Shown: positions 6,685 through 15,772 of the stretch, one piece after another
Position numbering within the stretch: position 1 is the stretch's first letter
How the letters are laid out: the number at the start of each line of letters is the position of its first letter
DNA from: CBFGWV01 sp965652545
GTDB lineage: Bacteria > Pseudomonadota > Gammaproteobacteria > Competibacterales > Competibacteraceae
DNA length: 16,434 bases
Direction: 5' to 3'
Assembly (NCBI GenBank): GCA_965652545.1
Contig: CBFGWV010000082.1
Coordinates: forward strand, 1-16,434
Position numbers and translations under genes: made by a program
The notes under the pieces: generated by a model
What the model saw: the letters and a program-made list of their open reading frames with translations, nothing else
Told to the model about the DNA's origin: nothing
The model's database searches: none

Positions 6685-7779
6685 ATGACCCTGGTGCTTC
6701 ACGAGATCACCAAACGGGTGGGTGCACACACCCATCTGGATGCCATATCGCTGACCCTCGAGCCGGGAAGCTTCTCCGTGCTGCTGGGACGCACGTTGGC
6801 GGGCAAGACCAGCCTGATGCGCCTGATGGCGGGCCTGGACACGCCCAGCAGCGGGCGGATCGAGATGAACGGCGTGGACGTCACGCATGTGCCGGTGCAA
6901 AAGCGCAATGTCGCCATGGTCTACCAGCAATTCATCAACTACCCCTCGCTGACGGTGTACGACAACGTCGCCTCGCCGCTGAAGCTGGCGCGCATGGATA
7001 AGCCGACCATCGACCGCAAGGTGCGCGAGGTGGCCGAGATGCTGCACATCGATGCGCTGCTCGGCCGCCTGCCCGGCGAGCTCTCCGGCGGTCAGCAACA
7101 GCGCACGGCCATGGCCCGTGCGCTGGTCAAGGACGCGGAGCTCATCCTGTTCGACGAGCCGCTGGTCAATCTGGATTACAAGCTGCGGGAGGACTTGCGC
7201 ACGGAACTGCGGAGCATCTTCCGTGCCCGCCAGACCATCGCGGTGTATGCGACCACTGAACCGGGCGAGGCGTTGATGCTCGGCGGCCATACCGCGGTAC
7301 TGCATGAGGGGCGCTTGCTTCAGTTCGGCGTTACCGCACAGGTGTATCAACAGCCGGCCAACTTGGCCGTGGGCGAGGTGTTCTCCGACCCACCGATGAA
7401 CCATGTCGACGGCAAGCTGGCGGCCGACGCCTTGACGCTGGCCGGCGAGGTCCGCATGCCGGTACCGGCGCATATGGCCACGCTGGCGCACGGTGCATAC
7501 CGTTTCGGTATCCGCGCCAATCACCTGAACGTCGCACCCCTGCCGGCACCGGCAGTGTGTGTCGAGGTGCGCTCCGAACTGGCCGAGATCAGCGGCTCGG
7601 AAACCTACCTGCATGTTCACTTCGGCGGCCATGCCTGGGTGGTGCAGGAGGAGGGCGTCCATGAGGTGCAACTCGGCCAACGGCTGAATGTATACCTCGA
7701 CCCCAACCGGCTGTACGTCTTCGATACCTCCGGCGCACTGGTGGCCTCGCCCAGGCGCAACGACCAGGGAGGGCAGTGA
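6685..7779 (+). CDS. glpS: Glycerol ABC importer ATPase GlpS
   Basis: First ATPase of a GlpSTPQUV-type glycerol importer, the system described in rhizobia; 364 residues, cytoplasmic. An unusual Walker A, GRTLAGKTS (35-43), is followed by a Q-loop YQQF (80-83), a standard signature LSGGQQQR (133-140) and Walker B LILFDEP (153-159). The switch histidine found in most ABC ATPases is replaced by threonine (YATTEP, T191). The C-terminal part (about 235-364) is the MalK-like regulatory domain. AAGGAGG stands 8 bases before the ATG. It pairs with GlpT, and the defects of the two proteins complement each other (see findings). Assignment to glycerol rests on order and neighbours. Confidence 0.92.
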   Translation: MTLVLHEITKRVGAHTHLDAISLTLEPGSFSVLLGRTLAGKTSLMRLMAGLDTPSSGRIEMNGVDVTHVPVQKRNVAMVYQQFINYPSLTVYDNVASPLKLARMDKPTIDRKVREVAEMLHIDALLGRLPGELSGGQQQRTAMARALVKDAELILFDEPLVNLDYKLREDLRTELRSIFRARQTIAVYATTEPGEALMLGGHTAVLHEGRLLQFGVTAQVYQQPANLAVGEVFSDPPMNHVDGKLAADALTLAGEVRMPVPAHMATLAHGAYRFGIRANHLNVAPLPAPAVCVEVRSELAEISGSETYLHVHFGGHAWVVQEEGVHEVQLGQRLNVYLDPNRLYVFDTSGALVASPRRNDQGGQ

Positions 7780-7780
7780 G

Positions 7781-8869
7781 ATGGCCCGCATCGACCTCAA
7801 GGGCCTGGGCCACAGCTACCTGCCCGGCCCCTCGAAACCCGAAGACTATGCGCTGCGCCCGATGGAGCAGACCTGGGAAGACGGTAAGGCCTACGCCTTG
7901 CTCGGTCCCTCCGGCTGCGGCAAGACCACCTTGCTCAATATCATCTCCGGGTTGCTGACGCCCAGCGATGGGCAAGTGCTGTTCGATGGGCGCGATGTCA
8001 CCCGGCTGCTGCCGCAGGAGCGCAACATCGCCCAGGTTTTTCAGTTCCCGGTGATCTACGACACCATGAGTGTGTACGACAACCTGGCGTTTCCGCTACG
8101 CAACCGCGGTATCGCCGAAGCCGACGTGCGTACCCGCGTCGCCGAGGTGGCCGAGATGCTCGAGCTCACCGATGTCCTCACCCGCCGCGCGAAAGGCCTG
8201 GGTGCCGACGCCAAGCAGAAGATCTCCATGGGGCGGGGACTGGTGCGCTCCGATGTCTCGGCCATCCTCTTCGACGAGCCGCTGACGGTCATCGACCCGC
8301 ACCTGAAGTGGCTGCTGCGACGCAAGCTCAAGCAGGTGCACGAGCGCTTCGCCCTGACCATGTTGTATGTCACCCACGACCAGGTGGAGGCCATGACGTT
8401 TGCCGACGAGGTGGTGGTGATCTACGGCGGCGAGGTGGTGCAGCAGGGCACCCCGGAGGCCTTGTTCCGCCGGCCGCGTCATACCTTTGTCGGGTATTTC
8501 ATCGGCAGCCCGGGTATGAACCTGCTGCCCTGCGGCGTGGATGGCCGCCATGCGGTCATTGACGGTACGTACCGCATCCCGCTGGGCGAAGCCAGCCTGG
8601 CCAAGCGTCCTGCGGGGGGCTTGCTGGAACTGGGGGTGCGCCCTGAGTTCGTCGAACTGCGGCCGGCGGTCGCCGGTGATCGGGACTTGCCCGTAGAGGT
8701 GACCGCGGTGGAGGACTTGGGCAATTACCTGCTGGTGACCGCGCACCTGGGGCAACGCATCCTCAAGGTGAAACTGCCGGAGGACGCCTCAGTGAGCCCA
8801 GGGCCGGCGGCGGTGCATTTCCCACCCGAGCACACGCTGCTCTACGCCGACTCGTTGCTGGTGGAGTGA
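7781..8869 (+). CDS. glpT: Glycerol ABC importer ATPase GlpT
   Basis: Second ATPase of the importer, 362 residues; not to be confused with the glycerol-3-phosphate antiporter also called GlpT in E. coli. It has a consensus Walker A GPSGCGKTT (42-50), Q-loop QVFQFP (84-89), Walker B ILFDEP (161-166) and an intact switch histidine YVTHD (H198). The signature motif is degenerate: aligned with LSGGQQQR of GlpS it reads LGADAKQK (139-146). A MalK-like C-terminal domain follows from about residue 240. The start at 7781 lies one base after the glpS stop and uses a GGAGG within the glpS end, so the two are translationally coupled, as expected for a 1:1 heterodimer. Confidence 0.92.
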   Translation: MARIDLKGLGHSYLPGPSKPEDYALRPMEQTWEDGKAYALLGPSGCGKTTLLNIISGLLTPSDGQVLFDGRDVTRLLPQERNIAQVFQFPVIYDTMSVYDNLAFPLRNRGIAEADVRTRVAEVAEMLELTDVLTRRAKGLGADAKQKISMGRGLVRSDVSAILFDEPLTVIDPHLKWLLRRKLKQVHERFALTMLYVTHDQVEAMTFADEVVVIYGGEVVQQGTPEALFRRPRHTFVGYFIGSPGMNLLPCGVDGRHAVIDGTYRIPLGEASLAKRPAGGLLELGVRPEFVELRPAVAGDRDLPVEVTAVEDLGNYLLVTAHLGQRILKVKLPEDASVSPGPAAVHFPPEHTLLYADSLLVE

Positions 8870-8872
8870 GCC

Positions 8873-9736
<864 letters not shown>

Positions 9737-9748
9737 TAGGAGCGCACC

Positions 9749-10552
<804 letters not shown>

Positions 10553-10565
10553 GGAGGGCTGTCCC

Positions 10566-10844
10566 ATGACATTGAACTGGATGGCCTGGACCGGCCCCAC
10601 TGCACTGTTCTTCAGCGCGATCGCTCTGATGCTGGTGTGTTTTACGGTGGCGGAGATCGTCTATCCCACCGTGGAACGCCGCGGCTGGCTGCCGATGCGC
10701 ACCACCCGCGGCGACCGCCTGTTCATCGGGCTGCTCACCAGTGCGTACATACACCTCGCGTGGCTGGGACTGACTGACCTGCCCCTGTGGTGGGGCAGCC
10801 TGATCGCCCTGGCCTGGTTGGCCGCGCTGCTGCGCTGGGGATGA
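10566..10844 (+). CDS. glpU: GlpU, small DUF2160 membrane protein
   Basis: A 92-residue, mostly hydrophobic protein with a first segment at about 9-31 and two closely spaced hydrophobic stretches at 51-68 and 73-90. Between them lies a basic connector (RRGWLPMRTTRGDR). It matches the small DUF2160-type protein found between the permease and binding-protein genes in glpSTPQUV operons. Its role is unknown; an accessory or assembly subunit is the common guess. GAGGAGGG precedes the ATG, which is 13 bases after the glpQ stop. Identification depends on size, hydrophobicity and position as well as recognisable sequence. Confidence 0.85.
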   Translation: MTLNWMAWTGPTALFFSAIALMLVCFTVAEIVYPTVERRGWLPMRTTRGDRLFIGLLTSAYIHLAWLGLTDLPLWWGSLIALAWLAALLRWG

Positions 10845-10850
10845 ACCAAC

Positions 10851-10910
10851 CCCGCCGGACGGCGTGCCGTGGCCGTCTGGCGGGATGTACACGGCCTGTG
10901 TCAACAGGCC
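10851..10910 (+). other. Two tandem mRNA hairpins between glpU and glpV
   Basis: A 13-bp stem, CCCGCCGGACGGC (10851-10863) with GCCGTCTGGCGGG (10872-10884), contains one G-U pair and an 8-base loop. A second stem, GGCCTGT (10893-10899) with ACAGGCC (10904-10910), has a 4-base loop. Neither is followed by a T run, so they are poor intrinsic terminators. Such structures before a binding-protein gene often protect or terminate part of the message so the binding protein is made in excess. That role is inferred here. Confidence 0.6.
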
Positions 10911-10944
10911 CACGGCACCATGATAACCAATGGAGGACGTAACA

Positions 10945-12702
10945 ATGGCGACACCTCGCCCCCTGACTGAAAAGCGGTACCGAATCCTGCGCCTGGCGAT
11001 GGCCACGGCCCTCGCAGCCGGCGGCACGCTGGCGGTGGCGCCGGCACACGCCGACATGGCCGCTGCCGAGAAGTGGATCGACAGCGAATTCCAGCCCTCC
11101 AGCCTCTCCCGCGACGACCAGGTCAAGGAGATGGAGTGGTTCATCAAGGCGGCTGAACCTTTCAAGGGCATGGACATCCGAGTCGTTTCGGAAACCATCA
11201 CCACCCACGAGTACGAGGCCAAGACCCTGGCCCGCGCCTTCACAGAGATCACCGGGATCAATGTCACCCACGATCTGATCCAGGAGGGCGATGTCATCGA
11301 AAAACTGCAGACGCAGATGCAGTCGGACGAGAACATCTATGACGCCTACGTCAACGACTCCGACCTGATCGGCACCCATTTCCGCTATGGCAAAGTCGTG
11401 CCGCTGTCGGACTGGATGAGCGGGGAGGGTGCTGATGTCACCAACCCGATGCTGGACATCGATGACTTCATCGGCAAGAGCTTTACCACCGGCCCCGACG
11501 GCAAGCTCTACCAGCTTCCGGACCAGCAGTTCGCCAACCTGTATTGGTTCCGCTACGACTGGTTCCAACGCCCCGAACTCCAGGCGCAGTTCAAGGAGAT
11601 CTACGGCTACGACCTGGGCGTACCGGTCAACTGGTCCGCGTACGAGGACATCGCCGAGTTCTTCACCGAGCACGTCAAGGAGATCGATGGCCAGCGTGTC
11701 TACGGCCACATGGACTACGGCAAGAAGGACCCGTCCCTGGGCTGGCGTTTCACCGACGCCTGGTTGTCCATGGCCGGTGCCGGCGACAAGGGCATACCCA
11801 ACGGCTTGCCGGTGGACGAGTGGGGTATCCGCGTCGACGGTTGCCGCCCGGTGGGCTCCAGCGTCGCCCGCGGCGGCGCCACCAACGGGCCGGCGGCGGT
11901 GTACGCGCTGACCAAGTACATCGACTGGCTGAAGGCCTATGCGCCGCCCCAGGCCGCCGGTATGACCTTCTCCGAGGCCGGACCGGTACCTGCCCAAGGC
12001 AATGTCGCCCAGCAAATTTTCTGGTACACGGCGTTCACCGCCGACATGGCCAAGCCGGGCACCCCGGTGGTCAACGAGGACGGCACGCCCAAGTGGCGCA
12101 TGGCCCCCTCGCCCCATGGTCCGTACTGGGAAGAGGGCATGAAGCTGGGGTATCAGGACGCCGGTTCCTGGACGCTGATGCAGTCCACCCCGGTGGATCG
12201 CCGTAAGGCCGCCTGGTTGTACGCCCAGTTTGTGGTGTCCAAGTCCGTCTCGCTGAAGAAGACGCTGGTGGGTCTGACCCCCATCCGTCAGTCCGACCTG
12301 GACACCGATGCGATGACCGAAGCCGCTCCGCGGCTCGGTGGCTTGGTGGAGTTCTACCGTAGCCCGGCACGGGTGCAGTGGACCCCCACCGGCACCAACG
12401 TGCCCGACTACCCCAAGCTGGCCCAGCTGTGGTGGGCCAACGTGGCCGAGGCCGTCACCGGTGAGAAGACCCCGCAAGAGGCCATGGACAGCCTGGCCGA
12501 GCAGCAAGACCGCATCCTGGAGCGTCTGGAGCGTGCAAACGTGCAGGGCGAGTGCGGACCCAAGCTCAATGAAGAGCAGGATCCCGAATACTGGTTCAGC
12601 CAGCCGGGCGCACCCAAGGCCAAGCTCGAGAACGAGAAGCCCAAGGGCGAGACGGTCTCCTATGACGAGCTGATCAAGTCCTGGGAGGCCGCGCAGCAGT
12701 AA
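10945..12702 (+). CDS. glpV: Glycerol ABC importer periplasmic binding protein GlpV
   Basis: A 585-residue family-1 extracellular solute-binding protein, larger than sugar-binding members, as is usual for GlpV. The N-terminus has a basic region (KRYRILR), a hydrophobic core (LAMATALAAGGTLAVA) and cleavage after PAHA, giving mature DMAAAEKWID. The fold begins with KGMDIRVVSETITTHEYEAK; PDGKLYQLPDQQFANLYWFR and DAGSWTLMQSTPVDRRKAAW are typical binding-protein motifs. I chose ATG 10945 because GGAGG (10932-10936) is 8 bases upstream; an in-frame ATG at 10930 precedes that site. It is the last gene of the operon, before a strong terminator, and would deliver glycerol to GlpPQ. Substrate is inferred from context. 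Confidence 0.93.
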   Translation: MATPRPLTEKRYRILRLAMATALAAGGTLAVAPAHADMAAAEKWIDSEFQPSSLSRDDQVKEMEWFIKAAEPFKGMDIRVVSETITTHEYEAKTLARAFTEITGINVTHDLIQEGDVIEKLQTQMQSDENIYDAYVNDSDLIGTHFRYGKVVPLSDWMSGEGADVTNPMLDIDDFIGKSFTTGPDGKLYQLPDQQFANLYWFRYDWFQRPELQAQFKEIYGYDLGVPVNWSAYEDIAEFFTEHVKEIDGQRVYGHMDYGKKDPSLGWRFTDAWLSMAGAGDKGIPNGLPVDEWGIRVDGCRPVGSSVARGGATNGPAAVYALTKYIDWLKAYAPPQAAGMTFSEAGPVPAQGNVAQQIFWYTAFTADMAKPGTPVVNEDGTPKWRMAPSPHGPYWEEGMKLGYQDAGSWTLMQSTPVDRRKAAWLYAQFVVSKSVSLKKTLVGLTPIRQSDLDTDAMTEAAPRLGGLVEFYRSPARVQWTPTGTNVPDYPKLAQLWWANVAEAVTGEKTPQEAMDSLAEQQDRILERLERANVQGECGPKLNEEQDPEYWFSQPGAPKAKLENEKPKGETVSYDELIKSWEAAQQ

Positions 12703-12727
12703 AACCTAACCCAACCTGACCAAGCCC

Positions 12728-12759
12728 GAGCCGGCCCCCCGTGGCCGGCTCTTTCTTTT
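12728..12759 (+). terminator. Intrinsic terminator of the glp operon
   Basis: GAGCCGGCC (12728-12736) and GGCCGGCTC (12743-12751) form a perfect 9-bp GC-rich stem with a 6-base loop. TTTCTTTT (12752-12759) follows at once. It starts 26 bases after the glpV stop and marks the end of the glpR-glpV transcription unit. Confidence 0.92.
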
Positions 12760-12874
12760 GCGCGGGCGCGGTTGTTTTCGCTCAGGTTGCAGCCATCGGG
12801 TCGTAGCGGCGCCCACCAGACGCCCGACCGACTGTGCCATCATGCTCGCCCCCCCTTTTGCTGGAGAGCTTTGA

Positions 12875-13177
12875 ATGTTGGAGAACTTCACGCGTGAGCA
12901 ATGGCAGGAACTGGTGACGCAGTCGTTCACCGTGCAGTTGGGCGCTGACACCAATCAGGACTGGCAGCTCAACGAGGTGCGGATCTGGGGAGACGCCGAC
13001 GCCGAGCGCCACGCGCGTGCGCCGTTCACCCTGTGTTTCCGTGGTCCCCAGCAACCGTTCGCTGGCCAGGGGACGTATCAGCTCCGGCATGCCGAATACG
13101 GCACCATGGAGATGTTTCTGGTGCCGACGGGGCCGGACGGTAAAGATGGGATGTGTTACGAGGCGGTGTTCGCCTGA
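12875..13177 (+). CDS. DUF6916-like protein without signal peptide
   Basis: A 100-residue soluble protein. It begins MLENFTREQWQELVTQSFTV and ends GTYQLRHAEYGTMEMFLVPT followed by GPDGKDGMCYEAVFA, a pattern I recognise from DUF6916-type proteins found beside phage-tail-collar genes. There is no signal peptide or membrane segment. The last 40 residues align with the Tat-exported protein encoded opposite (GxYxLRH, G-ME-L-P, Y-AVFA), so the two are distant paralogues. GGAG lies before the ATG. It stands alone after the glp terminator, converging on the minus-strand cluster, and seems to be a separate transcription unit. Function unknown. Confidence 0.72.
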   Translation: MLENFTREQWQELVTQSFTVQLGADTNQDWQLNEVRIWGDADAERHARAPFTLCFRGPQQPFAGQGTYQLRHAEYGTMEMFLVPTGPDGKDGMCYEAVFA

Positions 13178-13190
13178 TCCTGCTGCGCAG

Positions 13191-13215
13191 CCCCGCCGTC
13201 CACACGTCGGCGGGG
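13191..13215. terminator. Bidirectional terminator-like hairpin between convergent genes
   Basis: CCCCGCCG (13191-13198) and CGGCGGGG (13208-13215) form a perfect 8-bp stem with a 9-base loop. It lies between the convergent stops of the two DUF6916-like genes at 13177 and 13230. No T tract follows on either strand, so termination efficiency is uncertain. Confidence 0.55.
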
Positions 13216-13229
13216 CGTATGTCGCGGCG

Positions 13230-13664
13230 TTAGCGCAACAAGGCGAAAACCGCGGCGTACGGCGTACCCGACGCGGCCTGTGGAAGCGGGTCCAGACGCA
13301 ACTCCATGCCGCCGGCATGCGGATGGCGCAGCGTATACAGACCACCACCAAGAGGCTTGTCGAGGCTGCCCATGAAATGCACGGTGAACTGCTCGATGTA
13401 GGTGGACGAGTTCTCCTGATCGACGACCTCGGTCAGCTGAAGATGCTGTACCAACTGCAAACCCTGCCCCCCGTAGACCTCGAATCGCTCGCCGATCAGA
13501 CGGCTGAACAGCGACCGGCTGGGCAGCAAGGGGCCCTGACGACCGGGGGAGGGCAGAAGACCAGACGACAGCTCGGTTCGCCCGCCTTGCGCGAACGCGG
13601 GTACGGTCGACCCGAGCACCAGCGAACCGGCACAGCCGGCGATAAACTGACGACGATTCAACAT
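13230..13664 (-). CDS. Tat-exported DUF6916-like protein
   Basis: A 144-residue predicted exported protein. The N-terminus MLNRRQFIAGCAGSLVLGS carries a twin-arginine motif (NRRQFI), a mild hydrophobic core and an AFA-Q cleavage site near residue 25. The mature part holds LFSRLIGERFEVYGG, a central FTVHFMGSLDKPLGGG, and a C-terminus GLYTLRHPHAGGMELRLDPL...YAAVFALLR, resembling the signal-less neighbour at 12875. I chose ATG 13664 because it opens exactly at the signal peptide and has GGAG upstream. It is last in the minus-strand cluster, 17 bases after the acetyltransferase. Tat export implies folding in the cytoplasm before export, possibly with a cofactor or partner. Function unknown. Confidence 0.75.
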   Translation of the reverse strand: MLNRRQFIAGCAGSLVLGSTVPAFAQGGRTELSSGLLPSPGRQGPLLPSRSLFSRLIGERFEVYGGQGLQLVQHLQLTEVVDQENSSTYIEQFTVHFMGSLDKPLGGGLYTLRHPHAGGMELRLDPLPQAASGTPYAAVFALLR

Positions 13665-13681
13665 GAGAATGGCTCCGGTAA

Positions 13682-14182
13682 TTATGTTTTCGATCTGTCC
13701 GAAGGTGACCATTCCATCAGTCGGTACACACCGGTTTCTTGAACCGGCTTGAATCCAAGCCGCAGGTACAGTGTCTGGGCGGGGTTGAACATCTCCACAT
13801 GGATGGACACGCGTTTTGCGCAACGCCGTCCTTCCGCGATCAAGTCCCCGATCAATGCCGTACCGATGCCCCTCGATCTGAAATCCGGCAGCAAGGCGAT
13901 GTCCATGATGCGGATTTCCTCGCTCCAGCGGGCGACGTACAAACGTCCCGCCGGTGCGTTGCCCATCAGTATGACGTGGTAGCTCGCCCCCGTGTAGTGG
14001 GTGCGATAGTGGTGGTCCTGGGCTTCGAACTGCTGCGTGACGAAGGCCTCTTTCTGCGCATCGGGCCAGTCGGTGCGGGCCAGTTCGTCTTCGCGCGTAC
14101 TGGCGTAGACGGCGCGTAGAAACGCCCGGTCGGCATCGCCGGCCGGGCGCAGGGAGATGCCCGCTGTGCGTTGATCAGACAC
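13682..14182 (-). CDS. GNAT-family N-acetyltransferase
   Basis: A 166-residue GNAT-fold protein predicted to transfer acetyl from acetyl-CoA to an amine. Motif A, with the pyrophosphate-binding loop, reads IMDIALLPDFRSRGIGTALI (RSRGIG matches Q/RxxGxG/A). The C-terminal motif B has NPAQTLYLRLGFKPV, typical of this family. The start at 14182 is GTG, 7 bases after the stop of the upstream collar gene, with a weak GAGTGG in front. Similar GNAT genes are, as I recall, regular neighbours of tail-collar triads. The substrate may be a product of the cluster, but the sequence does not show it. Confidence 0.85.
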   Translation of the reverse strand: MSDQRTAGISLRPAGDADRAFLRAVYASTREDELARTDWPDAQKEAFVTQQFEAQDHHYRTHYTGASYHVILMGNAPAGRLYVARWSEEIRIMDIALLPDFRSRGIGTALIGDLIAEGRRCAKRVSIHVEMFNPAQTLYLRLGFKPVQETGVYRLMEWSPSDRSKT

Positions 14183-14189
14183 GGTCCAC

Positions 14190-14711
14190 TCAGGTCCTCG
14201 GTGGGAAGACGCCTTGCAGGGCGATACAGAAGTAGAACGTGAGATACGGCATCATGTTGTTGTGGGGTTGATCGCCGCCGGCGGGGGCCAGCGCTTCCCC
14301 AGCGAGCATCGCGTTGGCGCTCGATTGATAAAGCGTACCGCCCGTAGAACCGGCGAAAGACGTCGCCGAACTGATGATATTGGCATCAGCCGGATCCAGG
14401 CCATTTGCGCGAAGAGCATGACTGTGCGATGGAATCTCCGATTCCAGCAACGACACGGTTTCCGAGCCCCCTGTCTCGCCCAGATCATGCAACGACAAAC
14501 CGGGGCCCTGGCCCGGCTGCATCGGTGCGCGCCCCTGGAGATCCGGCAGCGCGAAATTGGACTTTCCGTTTCCCCCGTAAGTAGTGCCCAGTAGGGAGAA
14601 CAAGGCGGTGTTCTGTGAGAGCGGCATCAACTGGCCGTCACACCACGCCCATCCCTTGGGTGCGAAATTAAAGGGGAAGATACGAATCTCAGCTACGAAT
14701 GGGTCGGCCAT
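14190..14711 (-). CDS. Phage tail collar-domain protein 3 of a triad
   Basis: A 173-residue protein of the tail-collar (PF07484-like), 'microcystin-dependent protein' type. The N-terminal collar domain reads PFVAEIRIFPFNFAPKGWAW then CDGQLMPLSQNTALFSLLGT and FALPDLQGRAP. A variable centre contains the metal-ligand-like IPSHSH (94-98). The C-terminus is conserved, QPHNNMMPYLTFYFCIALQG, ending FPPRT. Tail collar domains occur on phage fibre tips, but stand-alone triads like this are bacterial. ATG 14711 was chosen because GAGAGG precedes it and the homologues begin there; a longer frame upstream reads through the intergenic space. It lies 10 bases after the middle gene of the triad. Confidence 0.88.
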   Translation of the reverse strand: MADPFVAEIRIFPFNFAPKGWAWCDGQLMPLSQNTALFSLLGTTYGGNGKSNFALPDLQGRAPMQPGQGPGLSLHDLGETGGSETVSLLESEIPSHSHALRANGLDPADANIISSATSFAGSTGGTLYQSSANAMLAGEALAPAGGDQPHNNMMPYLTFYFCIALQGVFPPRT

Positions 14712-14721
14712 GGATCGCCTC

Positions 14722-15225
14722 TCAAGTGGGACTCGGGAAAATTCCGAAGAGCGAAATAATGAAGTCGACGCACAAGTATGGCTGCATATTGGAGTGTGGT
14801 TGACTGCCACCCACCGCGCCGATGGCCGCTGCGTTCATGTTGTCCGTCGGCGCGTCATTTATATAGGGTGTGATGTTGAATGAGTTGGCCGGTAAGTTGT
14901 TGCCGGGGTTCACTTGGTCGCCATTGACGCCTGCACCCAGCAGCGGGTGGCCATGCGCCGGAATCTGGCTCACTGTCAGCGTGATCTCCTCGGCACCACC
15001 GGTCTCCGCCAAGATAAAGCCATTTCCTTGATGAATCGGTAAACGGCCGCGTAAATCGGGGAGGGCAAAGGTTGACTGCCCATCGCCGCCATACGTGGTC
15101 CCGATCAACTGAAACAACGTTTCGTTCTCGGAAATCGGCAGTAGCTGCCCTTCGCAAAACATCCAGCCTGCCGGTGCAAAGTTGCCGGCAAACATGCGGA
15201 TTTCGCCTACATAGGGTTGTGCCAT
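14722..15225 (-). CDS. Phage tail collar-domain protein 2 of a triad
   Basis: A 167-residue tail-collar protein. It shows PYVGEIRMFAGNFAPAGWMF, CEGQLLPISENETLFQLIGT and FALPDLRGRLPIHQGNG, then IPAHGH (HxH at 91-93) and a variable stretch rich in N, G and P. The shared C-terminus SQPHSNMQPYLCVDFIISLF-GIFPSPT follows. The first 60 residues are the most alike among the three; the centres differ. AGGAGA precedes the ATG and overlaps the stop codon of the upstream gene, so translation is probably coupled. No signal peptide is visible, so secretion would need a non-Sec route or partner. Confidence 0.9.
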   Translation of the reverse strand: MAQPYVGEIRMFAGNFAPAGWMFCEGQLLPISENETLFQLIGTTYGGDGQSTFALPDLRGRLPIHQGNGFILAETGGAEEITLTVSQIPAHGHPLLGAGVNGDQVNPGNNLPANSFNITPYINDAPTDNMNAAAIGAVGGSQPHSNMQPYLCVDFIISLFGIFPSPT

Positions 15226-15234
15226 GACGATCTC

Positions 15235-15735
15235 CTAGTTCGGGCTCGGGAAAATGCCCTGGAGGGCGATGCAGAAACTTATCGTCAAAAACGGCTGCAT
15301 GTTGAGGTGGGCCTGGGAGCCACCGGTGTTCGTGACGCTCGCGGCGTTCATGCTGACCAGGCTCGCAGGCTGATGATAGACATTGTTGCCCCCACCCAGA
15401 TATCGCCCCGTCGGCACCGCATTACCGCCGGTTGCGTTGTTCGAGACATTGACCACGTGCGTATGTGTCGGCAGTTCGGCAATCGACAAGGTGTGTGCCT
15501 GCTCTCCGCCCCGCTCGCCGAGGGTATGGCCGCTCCCCACGTGAATCGGTGTCCGTCCGCGCAGGTCGGGGAGGGCGAAGTTCACCCGCCCGTCACCGCC
15601 AAAGGTCGTGCCCAACAGTGAGAACAGTGCTTGATTCTGGTTGATCGGTAGCAGTTGGCCGTTGCAAAGCGCCCATCCTTTGGGCGCAAATACAAAGCTC
15701 ATCATTCTAATTTCCGACAGGAACGGCTCAGCCAT
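15235..15735 (-). CDS. Phage tail collar-domain protein 1 of a triad
   Basis: A 166-residue tail-collar protein, first of the triad in transcription order. It has PFLSEIRMMSFVFAPKGWAL, CNGQLLPINQNQALFSLLGT and FALPDLRGRTPIHVGSG. LPTHTH (HxH at 91-93) is followed by a glycine/asparagine-rich variable part and SQAHLNMQPFLTISFCIALQ-GIFPSPN. GGAAGGAG stands before ATG 15735, which was preferred over a longer upstream frame because the homologues start at MA-P. It lies 37 bases after the beta-helix gene. It has the ordered one-cysteine N-terminal region (Cys24) of its two paralogues and no signal peptide. Confidence 0.9.
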   Translation of the reverse strand: MAEPFLSEIRMMSFVFAPKGWALCNGQLLPINQNQALFSLLGTTFGGDGRVNFALPDLRGRTPIHVGSGHTLGERGGEQAHTLSIAELPTHTHVVNVSNNATGGNAVPTGRYLGGGNNVYHQPASLVSMNAASVTNTGGSQAHLNMQPFLTISFCIALQGIFPSPN

Positions 15736-15772
15736 TATCTCCTTCCCCTTTTTGGTTGTTGTCTGACGTCGA

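Noticed and set aside
6559..7800. A 413-codon open frame on the minus strand opposite glpS
   Set aside because: Antisense shadow of a clear ABC ATPase gene, with no recognisable domain or ribosome site.
10735..12507. A 590-codon open frame on the minus strand opposite glpU/glpV
   Set aside because: Same antisense effect; the composition is biased to G, H, Q, R and V, and the glpV protein is unmistakable.
12760..12874. A promoter for the plus-strand DUF6916-like gene
   Set aside because: I found no convincing -35/-10 pair in this 115-base gap; only the ribosome site near 12863 is clear.
13620..13664. Reading IAGC in the Tat protein as a lipobox
   Set aside because: The cysteine is at residue 11, with only four hydrophobic residues between it and the arginines. 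The AFA-Q site further on fits a normal Tat cleavage.
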